Shown here piece by piece: positions 8,147-16,829 of a stretch of DNA of 64,000 bases (positions are counted from its first letter, which is position 1; every line of letters begins with the position of its first letter). The stretch is from Marivita sp030148515 (GTDB lineage Bacteria; Pseudomonadota; Alphaproteobacteria; Rhodobacterales; Rhodobacteraceae). Location: assembly GCF_048006345.1 (NCBI RefSeq), contig NZ_CP180351.1, positions 3,286,001 to 3,350,000 on the forward strand, given 5' to 3'. A program made the translations under genes and the position numbers. The notes beneath the pieces were generated by a model that worked only from the letters and a program-made list of their open reading frames with translations, made no database searches and had not been told where the DNA came from.

Positions 8147-8735
8147 CTACGTGACACGCGAAACCAAGGGCACGCCCGGCGCGCCCTTGGTGTTCACCTT
8201 CCATGGCACAGGTGGGGACGAAACCCAGTTTCACGGGTTGGCGGAACAGCTTTGGCCGGGGGCACATGTCGTATCCCCGCGCGGTGACGTGTCGGAACAC
8301 GGGATGAACCGCTATTTCCGACGTACGGGCGAAGGTGTCTATGACATGGACGATCTGTCCAAGCGGCGGTCGGCCATGGCCGGATTCGTCCGATCCAGGA
8401 TCGCCGAAACGGGCGCTGCGCGGGTGATCGCCCTTGGCTATTCGAATGGCGCGAACATCGCGGCGGCGGTGGCGTTCGAGGACCCTGATCTGTTCACCGA
8501 TGTGATCGCCATGCACCCGCTGATCCCGTGGACCCCCGCCCCGCAGACCGGCCTGGCGGCAACACGCTGGCTGATCACGGCAGGTGAACGCGATCCGATC
8601 TGCCCGGCACCGTTGACCCGATCCCTGACCGATTACCTGCGTGCGCAAGGTGCTGATGTCACAGAACACTGGCACCCCGGCGGGCATGAATTGGTGCAAT
8701 CCGAACTGGCCGCCATACAGGCCAACATGCTCTGA
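8139..8735 (+). CDS. Alpha/beta hydrolase, phospholipase/carboxylesterase family, MhqD-like
   Basis: This 198-residue cytoplasmic serine hydrolase has the nucleophile S102 in GYSNGAN, a likely acid D152 (GERDPICP) and H183 (GGHELV). The oxyanion region FTFHGTGGDE is at 19-28. The TTG start at 8139 overlaps the stop of the dioxygenase gene and has GGAG eight bases upstream; a GTG at 8151 is an alternative with poorer spacing. Translational coupling with the dioxygenase points to a shared role, probably handling quinone or aromatic esters. A bidirectional terminator follows. Confidence 0.82.
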   Translation: MTDYVTRETKGTPGAPLVFTFHGTGGDETQFHGLAEQLWPGAHVVSPRGDVSEHGMNRYFRRTGEGVYDMDDLSKRRSAMAGFVRSRIAETGAARVIALGYSNGANIAAAVAFEDPDLFTDVIAMHPLIPWTPAPQTGLAATRWLITAGERDPICPAPLTRSLTDYLRAQGADVTEHWHPGGHELVQSELAAIQANML

Positions 8736-8741
8736 ACGAAA

Positions 8742-8778
8742 AACGCCCCCGGCCAATCATGGTGCGGGGGCGTTCTGT
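8742..8778. terminator. Bidirectional terminator between the esterase gene and a small minus-strand gene
   Basis: AACGCCCCCG (8742-8751) pairs with CGGGGGCGTT (8765-8774). T-rich sequence follows on the plus strand (CTGTTTT) and A-rich sequence precedes the stem, so it can serve both converging genes. Confidence 0.8.
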
Positions 8779-8802
8779 TTTCCAGCTTCAGCTTTTTGAC
8801 CA

Positions 8803-8907
8803 TCAGCGGAACAAGGCCTTCAAAAGGCTGCGCATCATGTCACCACGGGCTTCGTGGGCTGCGCGGATGGCGTCGCGGTGGCGGGCGTCTTTGGCATATT
8901 CGATCAT
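8803..8907 (-). CDS. Small 34-residue basic protein, function unknown
   Basis: This short frame reads MIEYAKDARHRDAIRAAHEA and continues RGDMMRSLLKALFR before TGA. GAGGA lies eight bases before the ATG, the protein is basic and amphipathic, and it has its own terminator, all of which support a real gene. The basic, amphipathic C-terminal helix (MMRSLLKALFR) recalls the small RNA-binding or stress proteins of this bacterial group, but no domain is recognised. It is divergent from the LysR-type regulator, which may control it. Gene-prediction programs with a length cut-off would miss it. Confidence 0.65.
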   Translation of the reverse strand: MIEYAKDARHRDAIRAAHEARGDMMRSLLKALFR

Positions 8908-8932
8908 TTGTCTTTCCTCACATTTGCAGAAT

Positions 8933-8999
8933 TTAACTGTCCCTTATATGCAGGCTATGTAAGTTGGAGACAAACGAGACTTTTCACCGCTTCAGTTAA
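8933..8999. promoter_or_regulatory. Divergent regulatory region of the LysR gene with a 7-base inverted repeat
   Basis: TTAACTG (8933-8939) and CAGTTAA (8993-8999) are exact inverse copies 53 bases apart, placed one near each divergent start. A TATACT hexamer at 9002-9007 could be the -10 box of the regulator gene. That would make its transcript almost leaderless. LysR regulators usually bind such divergent regions and repress themselves. Confidence 0.4.
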
Positions 9000-9016
9000 G
9001 ATATACTTATGTGAAC

Positions 9017-9955
9017 ATGAGCGACCGCCTGCCCCCTTTGACCGCTTTGCGCGCCTTTGAGGCCGCCGCGCGCCACATGTCGTTTGCGCAGGCCGCTGCG
9101 GAATTGCATGTGACCCCTGCTGCGCTGTCCTTTCAGATCAAGTCGCTTGAGGAACATTTGGGCGCACCGGTGTTCCGACGTTTGAACCGTGCGGTCGAGC
9201 TCACGCCCGAAGGCGTGGCGTTACAATCAGGCGTGCGAGACGGGTTCGACCTGATCCTTGCGGCATGGCGATCGGCCCGCAGACAGGCGCAATCGAACAT
9301 TCTGACAGTGACCGCGGGTCCCGCGTTCACCGCCAAGGTGCTTGCGCCGCGCCTTTTTGAATTTGCGCAAGCCCACCCGGATATCGACCTGCGATTTTCG
9401 GCAAGCTTGCGATTGGTCGATTTTGTCCGCGACGACGTAGATGCCGCGATCCGGTTTGGGTATGGCCCGGATGAAGGGCTCTATTCCCGCGTGCTGATGC
9501 GAGACTGGTTTGCACCGATGATGACACCTGCGATGGCCAAGCTGTACGACACACCGGAAAAACTATGCAGCGCACCGCTGATCTTTGACGACAGCGTCGA
9601 TTTCCTGCGGCCCCGCGCGGACTGGGCACAATGGTTCCGGGCAAACGGGATCACCCCGCCAAAGCTGACGGGATCGCATTTCAGCCATGCCGATCACGCT
9701 GTGGATGCAGCGCTGTCGGGGGGTGGCGTTGTCATGGCCCGCAGCACCCTCGCTGCCGGGGCATTGAACGACGGGCAGCTGGTGGCACCCTTCGACATAG
9801 CCTTGTCGACGGACGCGCATTTCCGCTTTGTCTGCCCGTTGGGACACGAAAAGAAACCGCAGGTCGCGGCGTTTTCTGATTGGCTCGACAAAAAGATAGG
9901 GGCTTTGGTGGCGCAACTGCCAGAGAAGCAGCTGATCCCGGTCGATCAGATATGA
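9017..9955 (+). CDS. LysR-type transcriptional regulator, GcvA-like
   Basis: This 312-residue regulator starts LPPLTALRAFEAAARHMSFA and continues with the winged-helix motif QAAAELHVTPAALSFQIKSLEE, the pattern of the GcvA branch of LysR proteins. The rest is a periplasmic-binding-protein-like effector domain. The ATG at 9017 and a GTG at 9011 are both possible starts. The gene is divergent from the 34-residue small gene. Its ligand and targets cannot be read from sequence. A terminator-like hairpin follows. Confidence 0.88.
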   Translation: MSDRLPPLTALRAFEAAARHMSFAQAAAELHVTPAALSFQIKSLEEHLGAPVFRRLNRAVELTPEGVALQSGVRDGFDLILAAWRSARRQAQSNILTVTAGPAFTAKVLAPRLFEFAQAHPDIDLRFSASLRLVDFVRDDVDAAIRFGYGPDEGLYSRVLMRDWFAPMMTPAMAKLYDTPEKLCSAPLIFDDSVDFLRPRADWAQWFRANGITPPKLTGSHFSHADHAVDAALSGGGVVMARSTLAAGALNDGQLVAPFDIALSTDAHFRFVCPLGHEKKPQVAAFSDWLDKKIGALVAQLPEKQLIPVDQI

Positions 9956-9981
9956 AAAAGCCCGGGGGGAGACCCGGGCTT
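9955..9981 (-). terminator. Terminator between the LysR gene and the ydcH-like gene
   Basis: AAGCCCGGG (9958-9966) pairs with CCCGGGCTT (9973-9981). The run of T residues lies on the minus-strand side, so it mainly serves the ydcH-like gene, just after its stop. Confidence 0.75.
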
Positions 9982-9988
9982 GTAGGTT

Positions 9989-10150
9989 TTAGGAAAGTCG
10001 TTCGATTTCTTCTTTTAGTCGGAGTTTCTGCTTTTTAAGCGACGCGATCATCAGGTCATCCGTTCCTGGGGCGCGTTGGGCCTGTTCGACCTCTTCAGAC
10101 AGGGTTTGGTGCTTCCGCTTCAGTTCCTGAAGATGTGAAGTCAAGCTCAT
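9989..10150 (-). CDS. YdcH-like (DUF465) small coiled-coil protein
   Basis: This 53-residue protein reads MSLTSHLQELKRKHQTLSEE, then VEQAQRAPGTDDLMIASLKK and QKLRLKEEIERLS. It is the DUF465 family pattern: two charged helices with the final KKQKLRLKEEIERL motif. AGGAGG lies just before the ATG. Its role is unknown; the family is cytoplasmic and common in proteobacteria. It has its own terminator. Confidence 0.85.
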   Translation of the reverse strand: MSLTSHLQELKRKHQTLSEEVEQAQRAPGTDDLMIASLKKQKLRLKEEIERLS

Positions 10151-10231
10151 GAAGTCCTCCTGTGACTGATTGGATCTTCAGTCGATCACAGTTTTACAAT
10201 TCTGTCACGCTGCACCCGCATGGTTGGTGAA

Positions 10232-11047
10232 TTATGGCTGACTGCGACGCATTACACGGCGGTTTTGAACCGGAAACGGCAAGGCCTGCGCGGATCGCAA
10301 TACTTTCGATACCAGCTCTGTATACGAATCGGCATCTCTCTCGTGGCGTTCGCCGCGATGCAGCACGAGCGGCGGGTGAGAAACGAACGCCGAACGCCGC
10401 TCCTTGCGACCGCGCAACAGGACAAGACGTGCGGGACGTGTGCTGCGCGGATGGATCGGCCAAAGCTCAAGCGCGCCCAAGCAGGCGAAAAACGCGCTCA
10501 TGAGTTCGGGCAGACGGTCCGCCCGCTGGATGAAGGTTGCGACACCACCGGGCTTGAGCCGTTTCGACGCGACGCTCACCCATTTTTCCAGAGGCAGGGC
10601 GCCCGACCGCGAAACCGCCCGTTCCTGCGACCGTGCCTTAACTGCGCGGAAATCCTCGAAATAGGGGGGGTTGGCGATGACGTGGTCGAAACGCTGCGAT
10701 TTGACGGCAGGCGGCAGATTGGACAGGTCAGCACAGTGCACGGACCCGGCCAAACCGTTGTCGTCCAGATTGCGTTGCGCCAAAGCGGCATAGGCCGGTT
10801 GCATTTCCACCCCGGTGCAAAGGATTCCCGGCACGCGCTTGGCCAGACAGGCCAGCGCAGCGCCACCGCCACAACCCAACTCAAGCACGCTGTCCCCGGT
10901 TTCCGCCGGGATCGAGGCCGCAAGCAGAACCGGATCGACGCCCGCGCGATATCCGTCCTTTGGCTGCCACAAACGAACCGCTCCGCCCAGAAAATCGTCG
11001 CGGGTCAACTCGTCCCCCGCAAAGGGGTCAGTCCTCAAACTTGACAC
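10232..11047 (-). CDS. tRNA1(Val) adenine N6-methyltransferase, TrmN6/YfiC-like
   Basis: This SAM-dependent methyltransferase of about 271 residues has the SAM-binding motif VLELGCGGGAALACLA and the catalytic IANPPYFEDF (NPPY) typical of N6-adenine methyltransferases. The N-terminal segment DDFLGGAVRLWQPKDGYRAG is characteristic of the TrmN6 group that modifies A37 of tRNA-Val. The start is uncertain: candidates are GTG 11047, TTG 11038 and TTG 11080. All overlap the end of the DUF2007 gene, so the two are probably coupled. Confidence 0.82.
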   Translation of the reverse strand: MSSLRTDPFAGDELTRDDFLGGAVRLWQPKDGYRAGVDPVLLAASIPAETGDSVLELGCGGGAALACLAKRVPGILCTGVEMQPAYAALAQRNLDDNGLAGSVHCADLSNLPPAVKSQRFDHVIANPPYFEDFRAVKARSQERAVSRSGALPLEKWVSVASKRLKPGGVATFIQRADRLPELMSAFFACLGALELWPIHPRSTRPARLVLLRGRKERRSAFVSHPPLVLHRGERHERDADSYTELVSKVLRSAQALPFPVQNRRVMRRSQP

Positions 11048-11243
11048 CGTATTCGCGCAAGACACGCCTTGCGTCGTCAAGTTCGTCGCTTCGGACCATG
11101 AGGCGGCGTGGCAAAATGCCGATGGAGCCTTCGAGGATGCTCATGTTTACGTCCAATTCAAAGCTGTCTATACCCTCGTCCTCAAGAACGGCTCGGGCGA
11201 GCGGTATCAGTGTGATGTCATTGGTGCGCAAAAGCTCTTCCAT
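11028..11243 (-). CDS. DUF2007 domain protein
   Basis: This 71-residue protein starts MEELLRTNDITLIPLARAVL and has the DUF2007 pattern, including DVNMSILEGSIGILPRRLMV, a small ferredoxin-like fold described as a putative signal-transducing protein. An ATG two codons upstream (11249) is an alternative start. The 3' end overlaps the methyltransferase gene. It is divergent from the polyprenyl synthase gene, with only about 56 bases between the starts. No specific function is known. Confidence 0.85.
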   Translation of the reverse strand: MEELLRTNDITLIPLARAVLEDEGIDSFELDVNMSILEGSIGILPRRLMVRSDELDDARRVLREYGVKFED

Positions 11244-11299
11244 GACCATGATGTAGGAACACCGGGCCCGCTTTGTCGAGCCTTCCTGAAGGAATGGTG

Positions 11300-12298
11300 A
11301 TGATGTTGGATAAACAAAGCCAGAAACCGCATGATCGGCTGGCAGAGATTTTGGCCGATGACATGGCCGAAGTGAACACTCTGATCCGCACGCGGATGGC
11401 GTCGGAACACGCGCCGCGCATTCCCGAAGTGACCGCGCATCTGGTCGAGGCGGGGGGCAAACGCCTGCGTCCAATGCTGACGCTCGCAGCGGCACGGATG
11501 TGCGGCTACGAGGGCGACAACCATGTGAAGCTGGCGGCAACGGTTGAGTTCATTCACACCGCGACGCTGCTGCATGACGACGTGGTTGACGAGAGCGAAA
11601 AGCGGCGGGGACGGCCCACCGCGAACCTGCTCTGGGACAACAAATCGAGCGTTCTGGTCGGCGACTACCTGTTTGCGCGGTCGTTCCAGTTGATGACCGA
11701 GACCAACAACATCCGCGTGCTGCGCATCCTGTCTGACGCTGCCGCCACCATTGCGGAAGGCGAAGTGTTGCAGATGACGGCGGCGCAGGACCTGCGCACA
11801 ACCGAGGCGATCTACCTGCAAGTGGTGCGCGGCAAGACGGCGGCGCTGTTTTCCGCCGCAACCGAAGTCGGCGGCGTGATTGCCGACATGGACGAGGCGC
11901 AGATCAAGGCACTGTTCGATTATGGTGATGCGTTGGGGATCGCATTCCAGATCGTTGATGATCTATTGGATTACTGGGGCTCGGATGCCACCGGCAAGAA
12001 TGTCGGCGACGATTTCCGCGAACGCAAGCTGACGCTGCCGGTGATCAAGGCGGTGGCATTGGGCGACGATGAGGAACGTGCGTTCTGGAAACGCACCATC
12101 GAAAAGGGGCGTCAGGAAGAGGGCGATCTTGAGCACGCGATCGCGCTTCTGAACAAGCACGGCACGCTCGAGGCCACGCGGGCAGAAGCGAATGACTGGA
12201 TCGCCAAGGCACGCTCCGCACTGGCCACGCTGCCAGAGCACCCGATCCGCGAAATGCTCGACGATCTGGCCGATTACGTGGTGGCGCGGGTCAACTGA
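11300..12298 (+). CDS. ispB: Polyprenyl diphosphate synthase (octaprenyl/decaprenyl)
   Basis: This protein of about 332 residues is a long-chain trans-prenyl synthase that makes the ubiquinone side chain. The first Asp-rich motif DDVVD (93-97) follows LLH, and the second, DDLLD, is in AFQIVDDLLDYWG. GGKRLRPML supplies the substrate-binding lysine and arginine. GAAGGA lies six bases before ATG 11300; nearby ATGs at 11294 and 11303 are possible. Its stop overlaps the convergent ispE stop by 8 bases. The chain length of the product cannot be read, although alphaproteobacteria usually make ubiquinone-10. Confidence 0.92.
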   Translation: MMLDKQSQKPHDRLAEILADDMAEVNTLIRTRMASEHAPRIPEVTAHLVEAGGKRLRPMLTLAAARMCGYEGDNHVKLAATVEFIHTATLLHDDVVDESEKRRGRPTANLLWDNKSSVLVGDYLFARSFQLMTETNNIRVLRILSDAAATIAEGEVLQMTAAQDLRTTEAIYLQVVRGKTAALFSAATEVGGVIADMDEAQIKALFDYGDALGIAFQIVDDLLDYWGSDATGKNVGDDFRERKLTLPVIKAVALGDDEERAFWKRTIEKGRQEEGDLEHAIALLNKHGTLEATRAEANDWIAKARSALATLPEHPIREMLDDLADYVVARVN

Positions 12299-13094
12299 CC
12301 CCGGCACCAAAGGTTTGCGTTGCCACCACCCACCAATCGGGTTCGGTACCTGCAATGCGGGCCTGCGCGGCGCTGGCAGATGCCTCATCCTCGTAAATCC
12401 CGAAACAGGTCGAACCTGATCCGGACATCCGCGCAAGCTGTGCATCGCCAAGTGCCGCGAGTGCGTCACCGATGACAGGCGCATAGGCGATTGCCGGGTC
12501 TTGCAGGTCGTTGCGCTGCGCAGCCAGCCAAGCCAGCCAGTCACCATCCTCTGGCATCGGGTCCATGGGTGGGTTTTGTTTGGACGACAGCGCACCAAAG
12601 ACGTCCATGGTCGGGACATGGGCGCCGGGGTTGACCAGCACCAGCCAAAAACGCGGGCAGTCTGCCACATCGCTCAGCACGTCACCGATGCCCTGCATCC
12701 GCTGCGGCTGTGCCCCCAGACACACCGGAACATCCGCACCGAGACCAAGCGCCAGATCAGGACGTCCAACCGCGCGCAGGATGGCGGCCGCATCAGACGA
12801 TCCGCCCCCGATCCCCGCCCCATGGGGCAGGTTCTTGGTCAGGGCGACCTGCGCCGTCACACCGGCACGGTCCAGAGCCTTCCAGACAAGGTTGCGCGGG
12901 TCGTTGGGCACACCTTCGGAAAAGGGACCATCCACCGTCAAAGACGTGCGCTCCGCAGAGGTGACCGACAGGGCATCTCCGACACCCGCAAAGACCACAA
13001 GGGAATCAAGCAGATGATAGCCGTTGGCCTGTTGGCCAGTGACGTGCAGAGCGAGGTTGATCTTGGCCGGAGCGAATTCAGTCGCTGCTGTCAT
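12291..13094 (-). CDS. ispE: 4-diphosphocytidyl-2-C-methyl-D-erythritol kinase
   Basis: This 267-residue GHMP kinase phosphorylates CDP-methylerythritol in the non-mevalonate isoprenoid pathway. The conserved K11 lies in APAKINLALHV, and the ATP-binding glycine loop is LPHGAGIGGGSSDAAA. It is slightly shorter than the E. coli enzyme. The ATG lies inside the end of the upstream TPR gene (17-base overlap), which suggests coupled translation. Its 3' end meets ispB head-on, so the two isoprenoid genes are on opposite strands and are not an operon. Confidence 0.95.
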   Translation of the reverse strand: MTAATEFAPAKINLALHVTGQQANGYHLLDSLVVFAGVGDALSVTSAERTSLTVDGPFSEGVPNDPRNLVWKALDRAGVTAQVALTKNLPHGAGIGGGSSDAAAILRAVGRPDLALGLGADVPVCLGAQPQRMQGIGDVLSDVADCPRFWLVLVNPGAHVPTMDVFGALSSKQNPPMDPMPEDGDWLAWLAAQRNDLQDPAIAYAPVIGDALAALGDAQLARMSGSGSTCFGIYEDEASASAAQARIAGTEPDWWVVATQTFGAGVS

Positions 13095-14805
13095 TCGCCA
13101 CCTGCAACGGCGGCGCTCCCTCGTCCGCCAGAACCTGATCCAGACCAACATCCAGCTTGGCGCGGATGCGCTCTGCGTTCACCTCTTCGGCGGTCGAGCT
13201 GTAGACGACAAACGACAAGGCCCGCCGCCACTGGAACCGCGCTTCGGTCTTGCGGCCCACGGCCCAGTAGACATCGCCCAGATGGTCGTTGACGATTGGA
13301 TCAACCGGCATGAGTTCGGCAGCCCGTTCCATGTGGCCAACGGCTTCTTCGTAGCGGCCAAGGCGGTACAGCACCCAACCCAGGCTGTCGATGATGTAGC
13401 CGCTGTCGGGCTGCGCTGCGGCGGCACGTTCGATCATATCGAGCGCCTCGTCCAGCTTGATCTTCTTTTCGACCAAGGAATAGCCAAGGTAGTTGAGCAC
13501 CTGCGGCTGATCCGGGTTCAGCTCCAAAGCCGCACGAAAATCGGCCTCGGCCTCGTCCCAGCGATCAAGCCGCTCAAAGCAGATCGCGCGGGCATAGTGC
13601 AGGAACCACTGGCTTCGGGTTTCCACCTCAAAGAGGTCCAGCGCCTGAGTGTAGGCGTCGATGGCCTCTTGATAGCGCTCCAGCTGCCGCATCGTATCGC
13701 CCAGCGTCGAATGGACGATGGGCTGATCACCATGGGTCTTGGCCAGTTTCTGCAACACTTCGACCGCCGCATCCACTTTGTCGCTGTCGCGCAGGGCGGC
13801 AGCGCGGCCCAGTTCGGCGGCGTGATAAGCCGGGTGGTCTTCGGGCACCTCGGCATAGGCTTTGACGGCAAGCTCGGACTGGCCCATATCGTCCAGCAGG
13901 CTGGCGGTCAGCAGAATGGCGTCGATGTGATCGGGGCGCAGGTATTCCGCAACCCGTGTGTAGAGCAGGGTAAATTCGTCATTCGCCTCGTTCGCAAGGG
14001 CCGCGGCGAGTGTGTAGAACACTTCGGCCAGACCATCGCGCGCCCCGCGGATATGGGTAAAGGGGATTGCTTCGCCCGTTTGCAGCGCATCGCGCATCAG
14101 GCTCAGGCCGGGGTCAAGCTCTGCGCCAAAGGCGGTCTCGATCAGCGTCAGGGCATCGTCGTTGCGGTCAAGCTGGCTCAGGACTTCGACATGGGCCATC
14201 ACGCCGCGCCGGGTGAGTTGCATGCCTCCGGTGCCCGCGTTTTCGAGGATCGCCGCAGAGCTTTCGAAATCCCCTACCGATGCCAGAGCCAAGGCTTTGT
14301 GATACATCGCGAAATTGCGCATACCCTGCTGTTTGGACAGATCGTCGAACTGCACAAGGGCTGCCGACATGTCGCCACGGCCCAGTTGCGACCACGCGAG
14401 AAGAAGACCATCGACCAAGGGGCCGACACCGCGGTCCTCGTTCACCTTGGCAACGAGCGCATCGTAATCCTCGGCCGCTGCCAGTTGCGCGACAATCGCC
14501 ATTTGCGCGACCTGGCTGCGATGACCTTCATTGACCAGCTTGTTGGACAGCGCGGCGGCCCGCTCCAAGTCGCCGAGCGACATCTCGGCCAGTGCCGCCC
14601 GTTCGAGGATCACGGGGTTCTCGGGGTCATGCATGACCGCGCGCCCATAGTAGGACGCCGCCGCCTGAATATCGCCTTCGATGCTGGCCTGCCGGCCGGC
14701 AAGGTAATCCCCCGACAGACTGTTGGCGAACACGCCTCCGGGTGTCATCAGGCAGAGCGCAAGCGCCGCAGTTCCCAGAAGCCGTTTCATGCTCGATTGC
14801 GCCAT
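13078..14805 (-). CDS. Exported tetratricopeptide repeat protein
   Basis: This 575-residue protein starts MAQSSMKRLLGTAALALCLM, a signal peptide with likely cleavage after GGVFA, so it is probably periplasmic. The rest is helical repeats; the clearest TPR units are in the C-terminal half (for example HYARAICFERLDRWDEAEAD and YNLGYS-like units). TPR proteins act as scaffolds, so the partner is unknown. AAGGAG precedes the ATG. It is followed by ispE with an overlap and preceded by a terminator after the ETF-QO gene. An upstream in-frame extension without a ribosome site was rejected. Confidence 0.85.
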   Translation of the reverse strand: MAQSSMKRLLGTAALALCLMTPGGVFANSLSGDYLAGRQASIEGDIQAAASYYGRAVMHDPENPVILERAALAEMSLGDLERAAALSNKLVNEGHRSQVAQMAIVAQLAAAEDYDALVAKVNEDRGVGPLVDGLLLAWSQLGRGDMSAALVQFDDLSKQQGMRNFAMYHKALALASVGDFESSAAILENAGTGGMQLTRRGVMAHVEVLSQLDRNDDALTLIETAFGAELDPGLSLMRDALQTGEAIPFTHIRGARDGLAEVFYTLAAALANEANDEFTLLYTRVAEYLRPDHIDAILLTASLLDDMGQSELAVKAYAEVPEDHPAYHAAELGRAAALRDSDKVDAAVEVLQKLAKTHGDQPIVHSTLGDTMRQLERYQEAIDAYTQALDLFEVETRSQWFLHYARAICFERLDRWDEAEADFRAALELNPDQPQVLNYLGYSLVEKKIKLDEALDMIERAAAAQPDSGYIIDSLGWVLYRLGRYEEAVGHMERAAELMPVDPIVNDHLGDVYWAVGRKTEARFQWRRALSFVVYSSTAEEVNAERIRAKLDVGLDQVLADEGAPPLQVANDSSD

Positions 14806-14871
14806 GTCTTTCTCCTTGAAAAAGGCGAATTTGGCGAAGCGTAGCGCGGCGCTTGGGCACACGCAACCAAA

Positions 14872-14898
14872 GCAAAAGGCCGGGCGTTGGCCCGGCCT
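14872..14898 (-). terminator. Terminator of the ETF-QO gene
   Basis: On the minus strand AGGCCGGG and CCCGGCCT (14877-14884 with 14891-14898) form a stem followed by TTTTGCTTT. It lies 7 bases after the stop codon. Confidence 0.8.
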
Positions 14899-14905
14899 CG
14901 TCGCT

Positions 14906-16555
14906 TTACATGTTCGGATAGTTCGGCCCATCCCCACCTTGTGGCACTGTCCAGTTGATATTCTGGCTTGGGTCCTTGATATCGCAGGTTTTGCAGTGCA
15001 CGCAGTTCTGGAAATTGATCACGAACTTGTCATCGCCTTTTTCGTCTTTGACGAATTCATAGACACCCGCCGGGCAATACCGCGCTGATGGGCCGCCGTA
15101 TTTCGGCAGGTTGACCGACACCGGGATGGACGGATCTTTCAGCTTCAGGTGCGCAGGCTGGCTTTCCTCGTGGTTGGTGGCCGCAAAGGACACGTTTGTG
15201 AGGCGGTCAAAGGACAGTTTGCCATCCGGCTTGGGGTAGTCGATCGGCTTGAAGTTCTTCGCCTCACCCGTCGCTTCGGCGTCGGACTTGCCATGCCCCA
15301 GTGTACCCAGCAGCGAAAAGCCCAGCGTGTTGGTCCACATGTCGAACCCACCGACGGTGAGCGAGGCCAGAAGCCCACGCTTGGACCAGAGCGGTTTCAC
15401 GTTGCGCACCTTCTTGAGGTCAGTGCCGATGGCGCCGGTGCGCACTTCGGTTTCGTAAGCGGTCAGTTCGTCCGAGGCGCGGCCGTCCTGAATGGCGGCA
15501 TAGGCGGCTTCGGCAGCAGCTTTGCCGGACAGCATCGCGTTGTGGTTGCCCTTGATGCGCGGCACGTTGACCATGCCAACCGAGCAGCCCAGCAGCGCCA
15601 CACCCGGTGCCACCATCTTGGGCATCGACTGGTAACCCCCTTCGGAAATCGCCCGCGCGCCATAGGCCACACGCTTGCCGCCCTTGAGCAGCTCGGCCAC
15701 CATCGGGTGGTGCTTGAAGCGCTGGAATTCCATGTAGGGATAGAGGTGCGGGTTCTCGTAGTTCAGGTGAACCACGAAGCCGACATAGACCTGGTTGTTG
15801 TCGAGGTGGTAAATGAACGAACCGCCGCCCGCGTTGCTGCCCAGCGGCCAGCCCATCGTATGGGTGACGGAGCCTTCGCGGTGCTTCTCGGGGTCGATCT
15901 CCCAGATTTCCTTCATGCCAAGGCCGAATTTCTGCGGTTCCTTGCCTTTCGAAAGATCGTATTTGGCGATCACTTCCTTGGCGAGGCTGCCGCGCACGCC
16001 TTCGCTCAGGAAAACATATTTGCCGTGCAGCTCCATCCCCGGCTCATAGCCCGGCCCCGGTGTGCCATCTGAATTCTTGCCGAATTCGCCGGCAACCACG
16101 CCTTTGATCTCGCCATTGTCGCCGTAGACGATTTCCGAGCACGCCATGCCTGGAAAAATCTCGACACCCAACTCTTCGGCCTGTTCGGCCATCCAGCGGC
16201 AGACATTGCCCATCGACACGATGTAATTGCCGTGGTTGTTCATCAGCGGCGGCATCGGCCAGTTCGGGATGCGGATCTGGCCCGCTTCGCCCAGCATGTA
16301 GAAATTGTCGTCCTTGACCGGAACGTTGAGCGGCGCGCCCTTTGCCTTCCAATCGGGGATCAGCGCATCAAGACCGCACGGATCAAGAACCGCACCCGAC
16401 AGGATATGCGCGCCCACTTCCGAGCCTTTTTCCAGAACAACGACGTTCAGTTCGGCGTCGAGTTGTTTCAGACGGATCGCGGCGGACAGGCCAGCGGGGC
16501 CTGCGCCAACGATGACAACATCATATTCCATCGCTTCGCGCGTGTGTTCGGTCAT
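14906..16555 (-). CDS. Electron transfer flavoprotein-ubiquinone oxidoreductase
   Basis: This 549-residue inner-membrane enzyme passes electrons from ETF to ubiquinone during fatty-acid and amino-acid oxidation. The FAD-binding GAGPAGLSAA lies near residue 18. The 4Fe-4S cluster cysteines are in ARYCPAGVYEF and CVHCKTCDIKDP near the C-terminus. Length and motif order match the family. GGAAAGAG lies before the ATG at 16555. The gene stands alone between greA (divergent) and the TPR gene. The etfA and etfB genes are not in this window. Confidence 0.95.
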   Translation of the reverse strand: MTEHTREAMEYDVVIVGAGPAGLSAAIRLKQLDAELNVVVLEKGSEVGAHILSGAVLDPCGLDALIPDWKAKGAPLNVPVKDDNFYMLGEAGQIRIPNWPMPPLMNNHGNYIVSMGNVCRWMAEQAEELGVEIFPGMACSEIVYGDNGEIKGVVAGEFGKNSDGTPGPGYEPGMELHGKYVFLSEGVRGSLAKEVIAKYDLSKGKEPQKFGLGMKEIWEIDPEKHREGSVTHTMGWPLGSNAGGGSFIYHLDNNQVYVGFVVHLNYENPHLYPYMEFQRFKHHPMVAELLKGGKRVAYGARAISEGGYQSMPKMVAPGVALLGCSVGMVNVPRIKGNHNAMLSGKAAAEAAYAAIQDGRASDELTAYETEVRTGAIGTDLKKVRNVKPLWSKRGLLASLTVGGFDMWTNTLGFSLLGTLGHGKSDAEATGEAKNFKPIDYPKPDGKLSFDRLTNVSFAATNHEESQPAHLKLKDPSIPVSVNLPKYGGPSARYCPAGVYEFVKDEKGDDKFVINFQNCVHCKTCDIKDPSQNINWTVPQGGDGPNYPNM

Positions 16556-16829
16556 GTCGGGCTCTTTCCTGAATGTCACGTGTCGAAAACCTGCTGGGTC
16601 ACGTAACGTGCAGGTCAAGAGCGGTCAATTGCGACACGGCGTTACAACCCGGTTTGCACGGGAATTGCAGCATTTTCCTGCGCCATACCCCGCCAATCCG
16701 GCGCAACGCCTCTTGCGTTTCGATGGCGGGTCAGGTCACTGTTGCGCCAACGCAAGTGACATGTTTAGACCGCGCCAACGTAATATGGCGCCAGAGTTTT
16801 CGCTCTGCCGACCTAGAGGGAACCGTCCC

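Noticed and set aside
13024..14844. Open frame of about 606 codons on the plus strand antisense to the TPR protein gene
   Set aside because: Shadow of the TPR gene; the TPR gene has a signal peptide, ribosome site and repeats.
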